Positions 29,497 through 39,291 of a DNA stretch of 64,000 nucleotides are shown here, piece after piece (the stretch's first letter is position 1; each line of letters opens with the position of its first letter). The translations under genes and the position numbers were made by a program. Source of the stretch: Cellulomonas wangsupingiae (GTDB lineage: Bacteria; Actinomycetota; Actinomycetes; Actinomycetales; Cellulomonadaceae). The notes beneath the pieces were generated by a model. That model was not told where the DNA came from. It did not search any database and was given only the letters and a program-made list of their open reading frames with translations. Location of the stretch: the NCBI RefSeq assembly GCF_024508275.1, contig NZ_CP101989.1, forward strand, positions 2,666,001 through 2,730,000, given 5' to 3'.

Positions 29497-30954
29497 GTGA
29501 CCGGCCGCCGCGACGACGACGCGTCCCCGCCCCCCAGCTTCGCTCCCGACGGCGGGCGCCGACGACCCGACGCCGACAGCGCGCGCGTCGTCGGCGCACC
29601 GGGGGCTCGCCCACCCGCGCCCGCGCGGGTGGTGCGCTCATCGCGCCCGCCCGCCCCTCGGGACGCCCGCAGCGCGGGCACGCCGCCGCCTGCCCTGCCC
29701 GCGTCGCGCGAGATCCGCGGCACGTCGGCACGCCGGCCCCGTCCCGTGACACCCCGGCAGGCCGAGCCGCGGCCGGAGGCGTCGGGCACCCCGGCGTCCT
29801 TCGCGCCCGCGTCGGCGCGACCGAGGGACGGGAGCGACGCACCCGTGCCGGTCCGCGGACGCGGCGCACCCGATGAGGCGTCCTCCGCCGCCCCCCGGGC
29901 GGTGCCCGCACGTGGCACCGCCCCCCAGGCGGCGCGGACGAGCGTCCCGCGGCAACCGCCACGGCCCGGCGTCGCGCCCGTCCCCCCGGCGCCGCCAGGG
30001 CGCTCCTCGCGGCGACGCGTGCGCGTCGCCGGCGTGGCCGCGCTCGTCGTGCTGGCTGCGCTCGTCGCGTGGCCCGTCGGCCTGCTGATCTGGGCGAACG
30101 GGCTGCTGCAGCACACCCCCGCGCTCTCCGGAGCACCCGACACCCCCGGCACCACCTACCTGCTGGCGGGATCCGACGCCCGGGGTGAGGAGGGCGGCAT
30201 CGCCGAGGACGGGACCGAGGGGCAGCGGACGGACACGATCCTGCTGCTGCACGTCCCGTCCAGCGGTCCGACGGCGCTCATCTCGCTGCCGCGCGACACC
30301 TACGTCGACGTCCCGGGCCACGGCGGGTCCAAGCTCAACTCCGCCTTCGCGTGGGGCGGTGCGCCGCTGCTGGTGCAGACGGTCGAAGGGCTCACCGGGC
30401 TGACGGTCGACCACTACGCCGAGATCGGCATGGGCGGCGTCGCACGACTCGTCGACGCGGTCGGCGGCGTGAACCTCTGCTACGACGGCGACGTCGACGA
30501 CCCGGACTCCGGCATGGTGTGGGCCGCGGGATGCCATGACGTCGGCGGCGGGGCCGCGCTGGCGTTCGCCCGCATGCGCAAGGCCGACCCGCAGGGCGAC
30601 GTCGGCCGCGCGCTGCGGCAGAGGCAGCTCATCGGTGCCGTCATGGGCGAGGTCAGCCCGCGGTCGCTGGCGTTCGACCCGGGGGCGCAGGTCTCGCTCG
30701 TCGAGGCGGGTACCGGCGCGCTGACGTTCGACGAGGACGCCGGCGTGCTCGACGTGGCGCGCCTGGCGCTCGCGTTCCGGGACGCGAACGGCGAGGGCGG
30801 CATCACCGGGACCCCGCCGATCGCGAGCCTCGACCACCGCCCGGGCGGCATCGGGTCCACGGTCCTGCTCGACCCCGACCTGACGCCTGCGTTCTTCACC
30901 GCCGTCCGCGACGGCACGCTGCCGCCCGGGGAGCAGGGCGGGGCGCCCTCCTAG
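29497..30954 (+). CDS. LCP family protein with a long Pro/Arg-rich cytoplasmic extension
   Basis: 485 aa from GTG 29497, 8 bp after the first LCP gene. The first about 170 residues are disordered, rich in Pro, Arg, Ala and Ser, with no recognisable fold. One membrane helix (about 176-196) and an LCP domain (about 210-400) follow: YLLAGSDARGEEGG, QRTDTILLLHVPSSGPTALI, SLPRDTYVDVPGHGGSKLNSAF and FARMRKADPQGDVGRALRQRQ. All key Arg/Asp residues are present. It probably also transfers lipid-linked glycan to peptidoglycan. The long cytosolic arm is unusual and could bind synthesis proteins or be phosphorylated; that is inference. Confidence 0.88.
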   Translation: MTGRRDDDASPPPSFAPDGGRRRPDADSARVVGAPGARPPAPARVVRSSRPPAPRDARSAGTPPPALPASREIRGTSARRPRPVTPRQAEPRPEASGTPASFAPASARPRDGSDAPVPVRGRGAPDEASSAAPRAVPARGTAPQAARTSVPRQPPRPGVAPVPPAPPGRSSRRRVRVAGVAALVVLAALVAWPVGLLIWANGLLQHTPALSGAPDTPGTTYLLAGSDARGEEGGIAEDGTEGQRTDTILLLHVPSSGPTALISLPRDTYVDVPGHGGSKLNSAFAWGGAPLLVQTVEGLTGLTVDHYAEIGMGGVARLVDAVGGVNLCYDGDVDDPDSGMVWAAGCHDVGGGAALAFARMRKADPQGDVGRALRQRQLIGAVMGEVSPRSLAFDPGAQVSLVEAGTGALTFDEDAGVLDVARLALAFRDANGEGGITGTPPIASLDHRPGGIGSTVLLDPDLTPAFFTAVRDGTLPPGEQGGAPS

Positions 30955-30979
30955 GTCACCCGCCCGTCGAGCGTGCCCG

Positions 30980-31525
30980 TCAGGCGGTGAAACCCACGCC
31001 GGGTCGCGTGGCCCGGGCGCGCAGACGCTCTCCCTTGACGTCGGCCTGCGTGCGCAGGGCGTCCTGGAAGTCGACCATCGCCGCGCGCAGCCTCTCGGCC
31101 TGCGGGCCGTCCCCGGACGCGAGGATGCGGACGGCCAGCAGCCCCGCGTTGCGTGCGCCGCCGACCGAGACCGTCGCGACGGGCACGCCCGCAGGCATCT
31201 GGACGATCGACAGCAACGAGTCCATGCCGTCCAGGTGCGCCAGCGGCACCGGCACGCCGACGACGGGCAGCGGCGTCACGGCCGCGAGCATGCCCGGCAG
31301 GTGCGCCGCACCCCCGGCGCCGGCCACGATCACGCGCAGCCCTCGATCGGCAGCCTGCCGCCCGTACGCGATCATCTTGTCCGGCTGCCGGTGGGCCGAC
31401 ACCACGTCCACCTCGAACGTCACGCCGAACTCGCCGAGCACGTCGGCGGCCGCCTCCATGACGGGCCAGTCCGAGTCGGACCCCATCACGATGCCGACCT
31501 GTGCGCCGGGGGTGGGCTGTGTCAT
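30980..31525 (-). CDS. purE: N5-carboxyaminoimidazole ribonucleotide mutase
   Basis: 181 aa from ATG 31525, overlapping the purK stop by 4 bp. Class I PurE motifs: [43 protein letters not shown] and [19 protein letters not shown]. With PurK it converts AIR to CAIR in purine synthesis. Length is normal. It is convergent with the LCP gene, with 25 bp between and no clear hairpin. Confidence 0.96.
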   Translation of the reverse strand: MTQPTPGAQVGIVMGSDSDWPVMEAAADVLGEFGVTFEVDVVSAHRQPDKMIAYGRQAADRGLRVIVAGAGGAAHLPGMLAAVTPLPVVGVPVPLAHLDGMDSLLSIVQMPAGVPVATVSVGGARNAGLLAVRILASGDGPQAERLRAAMVDFQDALRTQADVKGERLRARATRPGVGFTA

Positions 31526-32712
31526 CTCGCGCCTCCGTCGTGGGTGGGCTCGCCCCGCAGCAGCGCCGCCGCGGCGCGTGCCCGTCCGCGGACGTCCTCC
31601 AGGTCCTCGCCGGACACGTTGACGTGCCCCAGCTTGCGACCGGGACGGACCTCCTTGCCGTACAGGTGGACCTTCGCCCCGGGGTCGGCGTCGAGCACGG
31701 CCCGCAGGGCGCCGGTCAGGTCCGCGAGGGTGCTGCCCAGCACGTTGGCCATCACGGTCCACCGCGCCACGGGGGCCACGTCACCGAGGGGCAGGTCGAG
31801 CACCGCCCGCAGGTGCTGCTCGAACTGGCTGGTCACCGACCCGTCGATCGTCCAGTGCCCGGAGTTGTGCGGGCGCATCGCGAGCTCGTTGACGAGCACG
31901 CGCGGCGCCCCGCCGTCGGCGTCGGGCACCTCGAAGAGCTCGACCGCGAGGACGCCGGTGACGCCGAGCCCGTCGGCGATGCGCCGGGCGACGTGCTCGG
32001 CCTGCGCGGCGGTCGCGGGGTCGAGCCCCGGCGCCGGCGCCACGACCTCGGCGCACACCCCGTCGCGCTGCACCGACTCCACGACCGGCCACACGACGCT
32101 GCGTCCCGACGGTGCGCGCGCGACCAGCACGGCGAGCTCGCGCGTGAACGGCACCAGCTCCTCGGCCAGCAGCGCGGGACCGGTGCCGTCGGCCGCGGCC
32201 GCGCACCAGGCGACCACGTCGCCCGGGACGGGTCCGTCCCCGACGACACGCACGCCCTTGCCGTCGTAGCCGCCACGAGCGGTCTTGACGACGGCCCGCC
32301 CGCCGACCGTCAGGCGGAACCGGTCGAGCTCCTCGAGGTCGCCGACCGGTGCCCACCGGGGGCACGGCACGCCGAGGTCGGTGAGCCTGCGGCGCATGAC
32401 GGTCTTGTCCTGGGCGTGCAGCAGCGCGTCCGGCCCCGGGTGCACCGGGACGCCGCGGGCGACGACGGCGTCGAGCACCTCGGCGGGGATGTGCTCGTGC
32501 TCGAACGTCAGGACGTCGGCACCGTCGACGAGGGACAGCACCGCGTCGACGTCGCCGGCCGCACCGACGGGGGCGTCGGCGACGGCCTGCGCCGCGGACC
32601 CGTCGGGCGCCTCGGCCAGCACGCGCAGGTGCAGCCCCAGGGCGGTGGCGGGCCCCGCCATCATGCGGGCGAGCTGGCCGCCGCCGACGACTGCCACGGT
32701 CGGAGGTGTCAC
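31522..32712 (-). CDS. purK: 5-(carboxyamino)imidazole ribonucleotide synthase
   Basis: 396 aa ATP-grasp enzyme from GTG 32712. N-terminal [17 protein letters not shown], central ATP-grasp segments [18 protein letters not shown] and [19 protein letters not shown], and the late [17 protein letters not shown] signature typical of PurK. It makes N5-CAIR from AIR, ATP and bicarbonate, the substrate of PurE. TACCCT (32721-32726, reverse strand) lies 8 nt before the GTG with no ribosome binding site, so the mRNA is probably leaderless or nearly so. purK-purE is a two-gene operon. Confidence 0.95.
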   Translation of the reverse strand: MTPPTVAVVGGGQLARMMAGPATALGLHLRVLAEAPDGSAAQAVADAPVGAAGDVDAVLSLVDGADVLTFEHEHIPAEVLDAVVARGVPVHPGPDALLHAQDKTVMRRRLTDLGVPCPRWAPVGDLEELDRFRLTVGGRAVVKTARGGYDGKGVRVVGDGPVPGDVVAWCAAAADGTGPALLAEELVPFTRELAVLVARAPSGRSVVWPVVESVQRDGVCAEVVAPAPGLDPATAAQAEHVARRIADGLGVTGVLAVELFEVPDADGGAPRVLVNELAMRPHNSGHWTIDGSVTSQFEQHLRAVLDLPLGDVAPVARWTVMANVLGSTLADLTGALRAVLDADPGAKVHLYGKEVRPGRKLGHVNVSGEDLEDVRGRARAAAALLRGEPTHDGGAR

Positions 32713-32755
32713 GGGCGTCGAGGGTAGCCGCTCGCGGCGAGGGACCGCGGACCGG

Positions 32756-33946
32756 TCACGGGACGGACGCCTGGACCACGCGTCCGTTGCCGCCCGCGCT
32801 GAGCGAGCCGTCCGAGGCGGCGACGAAGGCGGCCTGACCCGAGCTGATCTCGAGGACGTCGCCGGTCTGCGAACGCAGGACGGCCTGACCCGACAGGCAC
32901 AGCACGACGCGCGGGCCACCTCCGGGCAGCCGGCACGGCTCGCCGGACAGGCGTGTCACCGAGAGCTCGAAGTCGTCGACCGGCGCGTAGAACACGTCGG
33001 TGGCGTCGTACACGTGCTCCGGCGCGATGCGGATCGGCGGGGCGGCGACGCACTCGACGATCCGCAGCAGCTCCGGCACGTCGACGTGCTTGGAGGTCAG
33101 CCCGGCGCGCAGCACGTTGTCGGAGTTCGCCATCAGCTCGACGGCGAACCCGTCGAGGTACGCGTGCACCGCACCCGCGGGCACGAAGAGGGCCTCGCCC
33201 GGACGCAGGCTGACCGGGTTGAGCAGGACCGCCGTCACCGCCCCCGGGTCGCCGGGGTAGGTACGTTCGAGCAGGTCCACGGCACGGTCGGTGCGCGGCG
33301 ACGGGGAACCCGCGCGCAGGCGCGCACGGAACGCGTCCGCGAGGTCGTGCACCTCGTCGGGACCGGGCCGCGTGGCCTCGCTCACCAGCAGGGTGAAGGC
33401 CTCCTGCATGCCCGTCGACGTCGGGTCCGCCATGACGATCTTGCGGAGCTGCCGCGCGGTCGGGTGGTCCACGCCGTCGAGGATCTCCGCGGCACGGCGA
33501 GGTGCGCGGAAGCCGACGAGCGCCTCGAAGGCCGACAGCGCGTAGACCAGCTCCGGCTTGTGGTTGCGGTCGCGGTACGAGCGGCGCGGGTCGTCGACGG
33601 GCACGCCGCGCGCGTCCTCCCGGGCGTAGCCCTCGTGCGCGAGCTCGACGCTCGGGTGCACCTGCAGCGACAGCGGCCGGGCGGCCGCGATCAGCTTGAG
33701 CAGGAAGGGCAGGCCCGCGCCGAAGCGCGAGACGACGTCGTCGCCCAGCGTGGCGACGGGGTCGGCCGCGATGGCGCGGTCCAGGGCGACCAGCTCGGCC
33801 CCGGCGAGGTGGGAGGGCGCCGACGAGTGCGCACCGAACCACGCCTCGGCCACGGGAGAGCCGTCGGCGGGTCGCTGGAGCATCTCCGGGATGGCGGTCG
33901 ACGATCCCCAGGCGTAGCCCTGGAGCGCCGGCTCGAGAACCTGCAC
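32756..33946 (-). CDS. manA: Mannose-6-phosphate isomerase, type I
   Basis: 396 aa from GTG 33946, with GAGGGGA 5 nt upstream. Zinc-site motifs: LSLQVHPSVELAHEGYA (Gln/His), RNHKPELVYAL and FVPAGAVHAYLDGFAVELMANSDN. It interconverts fructose-6-phosphate and mannose-6-phosphate, supplying GDP-mannose for mannosylated surface glycans and lipids. Length is normal. It is separated from purK by 43 bp that contain the purK promoter. Confidence 0.95.
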   Translation of the reverse strand: MQVLEPALQGYAWGSSTAIPEMLQRPADGSPVAEAWFGAHSSAPSHLAGAELVALDRAIAADPVATLGDDVVSRFGAGLPFLLKLIAAARPLSLQVHPSVELAHEGYAREDARGVPVDDPRRSYRDRNHKPELVYALSAFEALVGFRAPRRAAEILDGVDHPTARQLRKIVMADPTSTGMQEAFTLLVSEATRPGPDEVHDLADAFRARLRAGSPSPRTDRAVDLLERTYPGDPGAVTAVLLNPVSLRPGEALFVPAGAVHAYLDGFAVELMANSDNVLRAGLTSKHVDVPELLRIVECVAAPPIRIAPEHVYDATDVFYAPVDDFELSVTRLSGEPCRLPGGGPRVVLCLSGQAVLRSQTGDVLEISSGQAAFVAASDGSLSAGGNGRVVQASVP

Positions 33947-34016
33947 GTCTTCCCCTCTCGCGAAACGCGGCTGGTGGAAGACTACCGGGCGGTCGAGGAC
34001 CGCGGCCGCGCCGGGG

Positions 34017-35336
34017 TCACCAGCGACGGTCCCGCCGCACGGAGACCACGGCGCCGCGCGGCAGCACGACGTCCGGTCGCAGCGACGCGGGCACGCCGGA
34101 CAGGAACAGCGCGAACACGGCGGGCCGACGCTGCGCGAGCTCCAGGCGACCCCCGTCGGCGTTCGCGAGGTCCCGCGCGAGCGCCAGTCCCAGTCCGGTG
34201 CCGGCACCGGACGTGACGTCGCGCTCGAAGATGCGGGGCGCCAGGTCGTCCGGGACCCCCTCGCCCTCGTCCCCGACCTCGACCACCACCGCCCGGGACG
34301 AGCCACCGGGCCGTGACCGCACCGTCGTGGTCCCGGCGCCGTGCTTCAGGGAGTTCTCGATGAGCGTGGCCAGGACCTGCGCGAGCGCGCCGGGGGTGGC
34401 CAGCACCTGCGTCGACGGGTCGACGTCCACCACGAGGCGCCGTCCGGCCGCGGCGAACGTCGGCGCCCACTCCTCCTCCTGCTGGTGCACGACCTCCTGG
34501 AGCAGGATCGCCTCCGTCGTGCCGCCCTGGGCACGTCGGGAGCCGGCCAGCAGGTCGTCGACGACGCGCACGAGCCGCTCGACCTGCTCGAGGGAGATCC
34601 GGGCCTCCTCACGCACCTCGGGCTCCCCCGCGGCGAGCATGATCTCCTCCAGGCGCATGGACAGCGCCGTGAGCGGCGTGCGCAGCTGGTGGGAGGCGTC
34701 AGACGCGAACTGCCGCTCGGCCGCCAGGCGTCCCGCCATGCGGTCGGCGCTGCGGGCCAGCTCGGCGGCGACCAGGTCGATCTCCTCGACGCCCGACGGC
34801 TCGAGCTGGGGACGGACCTGCCCGGACCCGAGCTGCTCGGCCGACGCGGCGAGGTACACCAGCGGGGCGGCGAGGCGGTTGGCCTGCCAGATCGCCATCG
34901 CGATCCCGGCGCCGAAGGCGACGACCGCCGCGACCACCACCAGCGCGATGACCTGCGTGGACATCCAGAAGACGTCCCACCACGACACGTACAGCAGGAT
35001 CGTGGCCCCGGTGTCGGACGTGGCCTGCACGGTCAGACGCCGCTGGTCGACCGTCGGGCCCGCGCGGTACGTCTGGCCGTCGGGCGTGCGGACGACGACG
35101 GTCGCCGTCATCTCGCCCTCGCCGCCCGTGTACGGCTCGAGCATGCGGTCCGACAGCGCGATCTCCTGGTCGACCCGGAAGTCCACCGTGCGGGCCACCG
35201 ACTGCGCCCTGATCTCCAGCCCGCGCAGCTCGTTCTCGCGCACGAGCTGCGCACCGAGGAAGGCGAGGGGAAAGCCCAGCAGGACGACCGCGACCGTGAC
35301 GGCGGCGATCGTCGCCTGCAGGACCCGGCGACGCAC
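34017..35336 (-). CDS. OmpR-system sensor histidine kinase
   Basis: 439 aa. Membrane helices at about 8-30 and 125-148 enclose a short extracellular sensor domain. HAMP-like 150-205 is followed by HisKA with SHQLRTPLTALSMRLEE (phosphoacceptor H216) and HATPase_c with IENSLKHGAG (N box), VGDEGEGVP (G1) and GAGTGLGLALA (G2). It starts 3 bp after the response-regulator stop, so the two form one operon. It would autophosphorylate H216 and pass phosphate to the regulator at 35340. The signal is unknown; the sensor loop has no recognisable domain. Confidence 0.93.
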   Translation of the reverse strand: MRRRVLQATIAAVTVAVVLLGFPLAFLGAQLVRENELRGLEIRAQSVARTVDFRVDQEIALSDRMLEPYTGGEGEMTATVVVRTPDGQTYRAGPTVDQRRLTVQATSDTGATILLYVSWWDVFWMSTQVIALVVVAAVVAFGAGIAMAIWQANRLAAPLVYLAASAEQLGSGQVRPQLEPSGVEEIDLVAAELARSADRMAGRLAAERQFASDASHQLRTPLTALSMRLEEIMLAAGEPEVREEARISLEQVERLVRVVDDLLAGSRRAQGGTTEAILLQEVVHQQEEEWAPTFAAAGRRLVVDVDPSTQVLATPGALAQVLATLIENSLKHGAGTTTVRSRPGGSSRAVVVEVGDEGEGVPDDLAPRIFERDVTSGAGTGLGLALARDLANADGGRLELAQRRPAVFALFLSGVPASLRPDVVLPRGAVVSVRRDRRW

Positions 35337-35339
35337 GCG

Positions 35340-36062
35340 TCAGGCCCTGTCGAGCTGGCCCGCCGCCGCGGGGGCGACGTCGGCGGCGCCCGTCTCGAAC
35401 CGGAAGCCCATGCCGCGCACGGTCGTGATGTACCGCGGGGCGTTGGCGTCGTCACCGAGCTTGCGGCGCAGCCACGACACGTGCATGTCCAGGGTCTTGG
35501 TCGAGCCCGTCGGGTCGGAGCCCCAGACCTCGCGCATCAGCGTCTCGCGGGCCACGACGGTGCCGGCCGCCGCGACGAGCACCCGCAGCAGGTCGAACTC
35601 CTTGGCCGTCAGGTGCAGCTCGCGCTCCCCCTGGAACGCCCGGTGCGCGGCGACGTCGACGCGCACGTTCTGGGCGTGCATCTCGTCCTCGTCGGCCGGG
35701 TCGCCGACCGTGCGGCGCAGCAGCGCACGCACGCGGGCGAGCAGCTCGGCGAGGCGGAACGGCTTGGTGACGTAGTCGTCGGCACCCGCGTCGAGCCCCA
35801 CCACGAGATCCACCTCGTCGGCACGGGCCGTGAGCACGAGCACGGGTGTCGTCAGGCCCTGGCTGCGGATCGCGCGGGCGACGTCGAGGCCGTCCATGTC
35901 CGGCAGACCGAGGTCGAGGACGACGAGGTCCGCACTGGCGGCGCCGTCGATCGCTCCTTGACCAGTGCCTTGCACGCGCACGTCGTAACCTTCACGCCCG
36001 AGGGCCCGCGCCAAAGGCTCGGCAATCGCGGGGTCGTCCTCCGCCAGCAGCACCTGGGTCAT
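35340..36062 (-). CDS. OmpR/PhoB-family response regulator
   Basis: 240 aa. Receiver domain with acidic pocket E8-D10, phosphoacceptor D50 (VVLDLGLPDMDG) and K100 (YVTKPF), then a winged-helix DNA-binding domain (about 130-225: LHLTAKEFDLLRVLVAAAG, DMHVSWLRRKLG, YITTVRGMGFRFE). It is transcribed divergently from a second two-component system at 36252. TAACAT (36069-36074, reverse strand) precedes the ATG by exactly 6 nt, so this mRNA is predicted leaderless. Confidence 0.94.
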   Translation of the reverse strand: MTQVLLAEDDPAIAEPLARALGREGYDVRVQGTGQGAIDGAASADLVVLDLGLPDMDGLDVARAIRSQGLTTPVLVLTARADEVDLVVGLDAGADDYVTKPFRLAELLARVRALLRRTVGDPADEDEMHAQNVRVDVAAHRAFQGERELHLTAKEFDLLRVLVAAAGTVVARETLMREVWGSDPTGSTKTLDMHVSWLRRKLGDDANAPRYITTVRGMGFRFETGAADVAPAAAGQLDRA

Positions 36063-36251
36063 TCGCCCATGTTAGGTCACGAACTCCCCCGTCTCGCCCG
36101 CCGTGGGTCCCGGCCACCGGGATTGTCGCCCGATCGTCACCCGCCGCCGCGCGGGACGCCCCCGCCGTGCACCCGGAGGTGGACCGCACCGTCCTCGCGC
36201 GTCCGACCGCGGGTGCACGACGGCCGGGCGCGACGCGCCTAGGCTCGGGGG
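36063..36251. promoter_or_regulatory. Divergent promoter region between two two-component systems
   Basis: Both flanking genes carry a -10 box six bases before their ATG: TAACAT (36069-36074, reverse) and TAGGCT (36240-36245, forward). Both transcripts would be leaderless. The 160 bp between could hold regulator sites; no clear inverted repeat was seen. Confidence 0.55.
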
Positions 36252-37574
36252 ATGTCGTGGTGGGACCGGTTGTGGCAGTGGGAGGACACCCACCGGCAGG
36301 GCGTCGACGTCGCGCTCACCTTCGTCCTCGCGCTCGGGCTGGTCGCGCCGTCGGTCGCCATCCTGAGCACCGGGACGTCGGGCGTCGGGCCGCTGCTGCT
36401 CGCGCTGTGCGTGCTGGGTGTCGTCGTGCCGCTGGCGTGGCGGCGCACGCGTCCGGCCGCGTCCGTGGCGGTCGTCTACACCTGCGCGCTGCTGCACGTC
36501 GTCGCGGGGTTCCCCGTGCTGCTCGTCGACGCCGTCGTCCCGTTCGCGCTGTACTCGGTCGCGCTGCACGGGCCGCGGTGGGCGCACCGCACGGGCATCG
36601 TCGGCGCGCTGGTCGGCTCCGTGCTGGTGGGCGTCGGCGTCGCGCTGCCGTACGACCGGACCGGCGCGGTCCTGCTCACGGTGCTGGCCGCGAGCATCTT
36701 CCTCGTCGCCTGGGCGTTCGGCCTCGTGCGCCGCAGCCGGCGTGAGCACGTCGAGGCGCTCGTCGACCGGACGCACCGGCTCGAGGTGGAGCGTGACCAG
36801 CAGGCGATCATCGCGACCGCCGCGGAGCGCGCGCGCATCGCACGCGAGATGCACGACATCGTCGCCCACAGCCTCTCGGTGATGATCGCCCAGGCCGACG
36901 GCGGACGCTACGCCGGCGCGCAGGACCCCGCGGCGGCGACGCGCGCGCTCGGCACGATCGCCGAGACCGGGCGCGCGGCGCTGACCGACATGCGCCGCCT
37001 GCTGGGCGTGCTGCGCGACGCTCCCGGTGCCGAGCCCTCCGGCGGGCGCGCACCCGGTGTCCTCGCGCGGGCACCCGGTCCCCGCTCGACGCCCACGCTG
37101 CCCACGACGACGACGACGTCGCCGCAGCCGGCCGCGGAGGACGTCGAGCAGCTCGTCGCGCAGATGCGTGCCGGCGGCGTCCGCGTGTCCTTCGTGCGCC
37201 TGGGCACACCGCGGCACCTGCCGCCGGGTGCCGGCCTGACGGTGTACCGGATCGCGCAGGAGTCGCTGACGAACGTCCTCAAGCACGCCGGGCCCGACCC
37301 GGGGGTGACCGTCCTGCTGCAGTGGCAGCCGGCGGCGGTCACGGTCGAGGTCAGCGACGACGGCCGGGGTGCCGCCGCGGACTCCGACGGCCTGGGGCAG
37401 GGCCTGCTGGGGATGCGCGAGCGCGCCGCGATGTTCGGCGGGACCGTGACCGCCGGACCGCGGCCCGGTGGCGGCTTCCGCGTGCGCGCCACGCTGCCGA
37501 CGCCCGGTGGGCCACCGGCCCACCACGAACCGGCCACGACCCACCACGAACCTGCGGGAGAATCCTCCTCGTGA
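36252..37574 (+). CDS. NarL-system sensor histidine kinase (HisKA_3)
   Basis: 440 aa. Several membrane helices in residues 20-155, then HisKA_3 with ERARIAREMHDIVAHSLSVM (phosphoacceptor H201) and HATPase_c with VYRIAQESLTNVLKHAG, VSDDGRGA and GQGLLGMRERAAMFGG. A Pro/Thr-rich insert (about 260-300) separates the two catalytic parts, and the C-terminus repeats HHEPA twice. The stop overlaps the regulator start (GTGA at 37571). The partner is the LuxR-type regulator downstream; the ABC transporter that follows is a likely target (inference). Confidence 0.93.
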   Translation: MSWWDRLWQWEDTHRQGVDVALTFVLALGLVAPSVAILSTGTSGVGPLLLALCVLGVVVPLAWRRTRPAASVAVVYTCALLHVVAGFPVLLVDAVVPFALYSVALHGPRWAHRTGIVGALVGSVLVGVGVALPYDRTGAVLLTVLAASIFLVAWAFGLVRRSRREHVEALVDRTHRLEVERDQQAIIATAAERARIAREMHDIVAHSLSVMIAQADGGRYAGAQDPAAATRALGTIAETGRAALTDMRRLLGVLRDAPGAEPSGGRAPGVLARAPGPRSTPTLPTTTTTSPQPAAEDVEQLVAQMRAGGVRVSFVRLGTPRHLPPGAGLTVYRIAQESLTNVLKHAGPDPGVTVLLQWQPAAVTVEVSDDGRGAAADSDGLGQGLLGMRERAAMFGGTVTAGPRPGGGFRVRATLPTPGGPPAHHEPATTHHEPAGESSS

Positions 37575-38302
37575 GCACCACCACCGACCCCGGCGCCCCC
37601 GTGCGCGTCGCCCTCGTCGACGACCAGCAGCTCGTCCGTGCCGGCTTCCGCATGGTCATCGACTCCCAGCCGGACCTCGAGGTCGTGCTGGAGGCCGGTG
37701 ACGGCGCGCAGGCGGTCCGCGCCCTCGACCCGGCGGCGCGGACGGCGACGGGACCCGTGGACGTCGTCCTCATGGACGTGCGCATGCCGACGATGGACGG
37801 GCTGGCAGCCACCGAGCAGATCGTGTCGCGCGCCACGCCGGAGGCGCCCGCTCCGCGCGTCATCGTGCTGACGACCTTCGACCTCGACGAGTACGTGCTG
37901 ACCGCGATCCGCGCCGGTGCCAGCGGGTTCCTGCTCAAGGACGCCCCACCGGAGGAGATGCTCGCGGCGATCCGGACCGTCCACCGCGGCGACGCCGTGA
38001 TCGCGCCGTCGAGCACACGACGGCTGCTGGAGCACCTCGTGACCGCGCTGCCCGACGACGCGCCGGCCACCGACGGCCACCCCGCGCGCCAGGCGGTCGA
38101 CCAGCTCACCGACCGCGAGCGCGAGGTCCTGGTCCTCATGGCGCGTGGCCGCTCGAACACCGAGATCGGCCGGGACCTCTTCGTCGCGGAGGCCACGGTC
38201 AAGACGCACGTCGGTCGCATCCTGGCGAAGCTGGGCGCGCGCGACCGCGTGCAGGCCGTCGTCGTGGCGTACGAGGCCGGCCTGGTGCGACCGGGGGCCT
38301 GA
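37571..38302 (+). CDS. NarL/LuxR-family response regulator
   Basis: 243 aa from GTG 37571, coupled to the kinase by a 4-bp overlap. The receiver has VRVALVDDQQLVRAGFRMV, phosphoacceptor D69 (VVLMDVRMPTMDG) and LLKDAPPEEM; the LuxR helix-turn-helix (about 180-235) has LTDREREVLVLMARGRSNTE and ATVKTHVGRILAKLGARDRV. It probably controls the MacB-like transporter immediately downstream, a common arrangement in actinobacteria for resisting membrane-active compounds. Confidence 0.94.
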   Translation: MSTTTDPGAPVRVALVDDQQLVRAGFRMVIDSQPDLEVVLEAGDGAQAVRALDPAARTATGPVDVVLMDVRMPTMDGLAATEQIVSRATPEAPAPRVIVLTTFDLDEYVLTAIRAGASGFLLKDAPPEEMLAAIRTVHRGDAVIAPSSTRRLLEHLVTALPDDAPATDGHPARQAVDQLTDREREVLVLMARGRSNTEIGRDLFVAEATVKTHVGRILAKLGARDRVQAVVVAYEAGLVRPGA

Positions 38303-38451
38303 GTCGACCCCGCCCATGGTCGCCCGCCGCACCGGGAGCCGTGCGGCCACGGGATGACTCCGCCACCGGCGCCACCCACCCTGGGCCGGACGCGCCGCGT
38401 GCCCGACCCCGACGACGCTGGGGGCACACCGTCGACGACAAGGAGCACCCG

Positions 38452-39291
38452 TTGAACACCACTGCCCCCCGCACCCACGAGCGTGACGCGGCGGACCCGA
38501 CCCCCGCGTCCCGCGCCCGCGCACTGACCAAGGTGTACGGGTCCGGTGCGGCCGAGGTCCGCGCCCTCGACGGGGTCGACGTGGACTTCGCGAGCGGGGC
38601 CTTCACGGCCATCATGGGCCCGTCGGGCTCCGGCAAGTCGACGCTCATGCACCTGCTCGCAGGGCTGGACGACGCGACCTCGGGGACCGTGCACCTGGGC
38701 TCGACGCAGATCACCTCCCTGGACGACGACGCCCTGACCCGGCTGCGCCGGGACCGCGTCGGCTTCGTCTTCCAGTCGTTCAACCTGCTGCCGATGCTCA
38801 CGGCGGAGCAGAACGTGCTCCTGCCGCTGGACCTCGCCGGGCGCGCCCCGGACCGCGAGTGGTTCGACACGCTGGTCACGACGCTGGGGCTGCAGGGGCG
38901 CCTCACGCACCGGCCCGGCGAGCTGTCCGGCGGTCAGCAGCAGCGGGTCGCGATCGCACGCGCCCTGGTCACGCAGCCCGAGGTCGTCTTCGCCGACGAG
39001 CCCACGGGCAACCTGGACTCGCGCTCGGGGGCGGAGGTGCTCAGCTTCCTGCGCCGCTCCGTCCGGGAGCTCGGCCGCACGATCATCATGGTCACGCACG
39101 ACCCGACGGCGGCGGCCTACGCCGACCGCGTGCTGCTGCTGGCCGACGGTCGCATCGCCGGCGACATCGCGGACCCGACGCCCGAGTCCGTGCTCGCGGG
39201 CCTGGACGCGCTGCGGACGCTCGAGGCACCTGCCGGCACGCCGACCGGCACGGTCCCGGTCGTCGACGTGACCGCGGGAGGGCTGCGCTGA
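38452..39291 (+). CDS. MacB/LolD-type ABC transporter ATP-binding protein
   Basis: 279 aa from a rare TTG start at 38452, chosen because AAGGAG (38440-38445) lies just upstream and no ATG or GTG fits the domain start. Walker [12 protein letters not shown] (55-65), Q-loop [12 protein letters not shown], signature [15 protein letters not shown] and Walker [17 protein letters not shown]. The [10 protein letters not shown] form marks the MacB/LolD group. The stop overlaps the permease start by 1 bp (TGATG). It powers the FtsX-like permease encoded next. Confidence 0.94.
   Translation: MNTTAPRTHERDAADPTPASRARALTKVYGSGAAEVRALDGVDVDFASGAFTAIMGPSGSGKSTLMHLLAGLDDATSGTVHLGSTQITSLDDDALTRLRRDRVGFVFQSFNLLPMLTAEQNVLLPLDLAGRAPDREWFDTLVTTLGLQGRLTHRPGELSGGQQQRVAIARALVTQPEVVFADEPTGNLDSRSGAEVLSFLRRSVRELGRTIIMVTHDPTAAAYADRVLLLADGRIAGDIADPTPESVLAGLDALRTLEAPAGTPTGTVPVVDVTAGGLR

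Noticed and set aside
37080..37140. ACG-rich simple repeat in the NarL-system kinase as a phase-variable tract
   Set aside because: The repeat is imperfect and triplet-based, so changes would not shift the frame; it only encodes a Thr/Pro linker.
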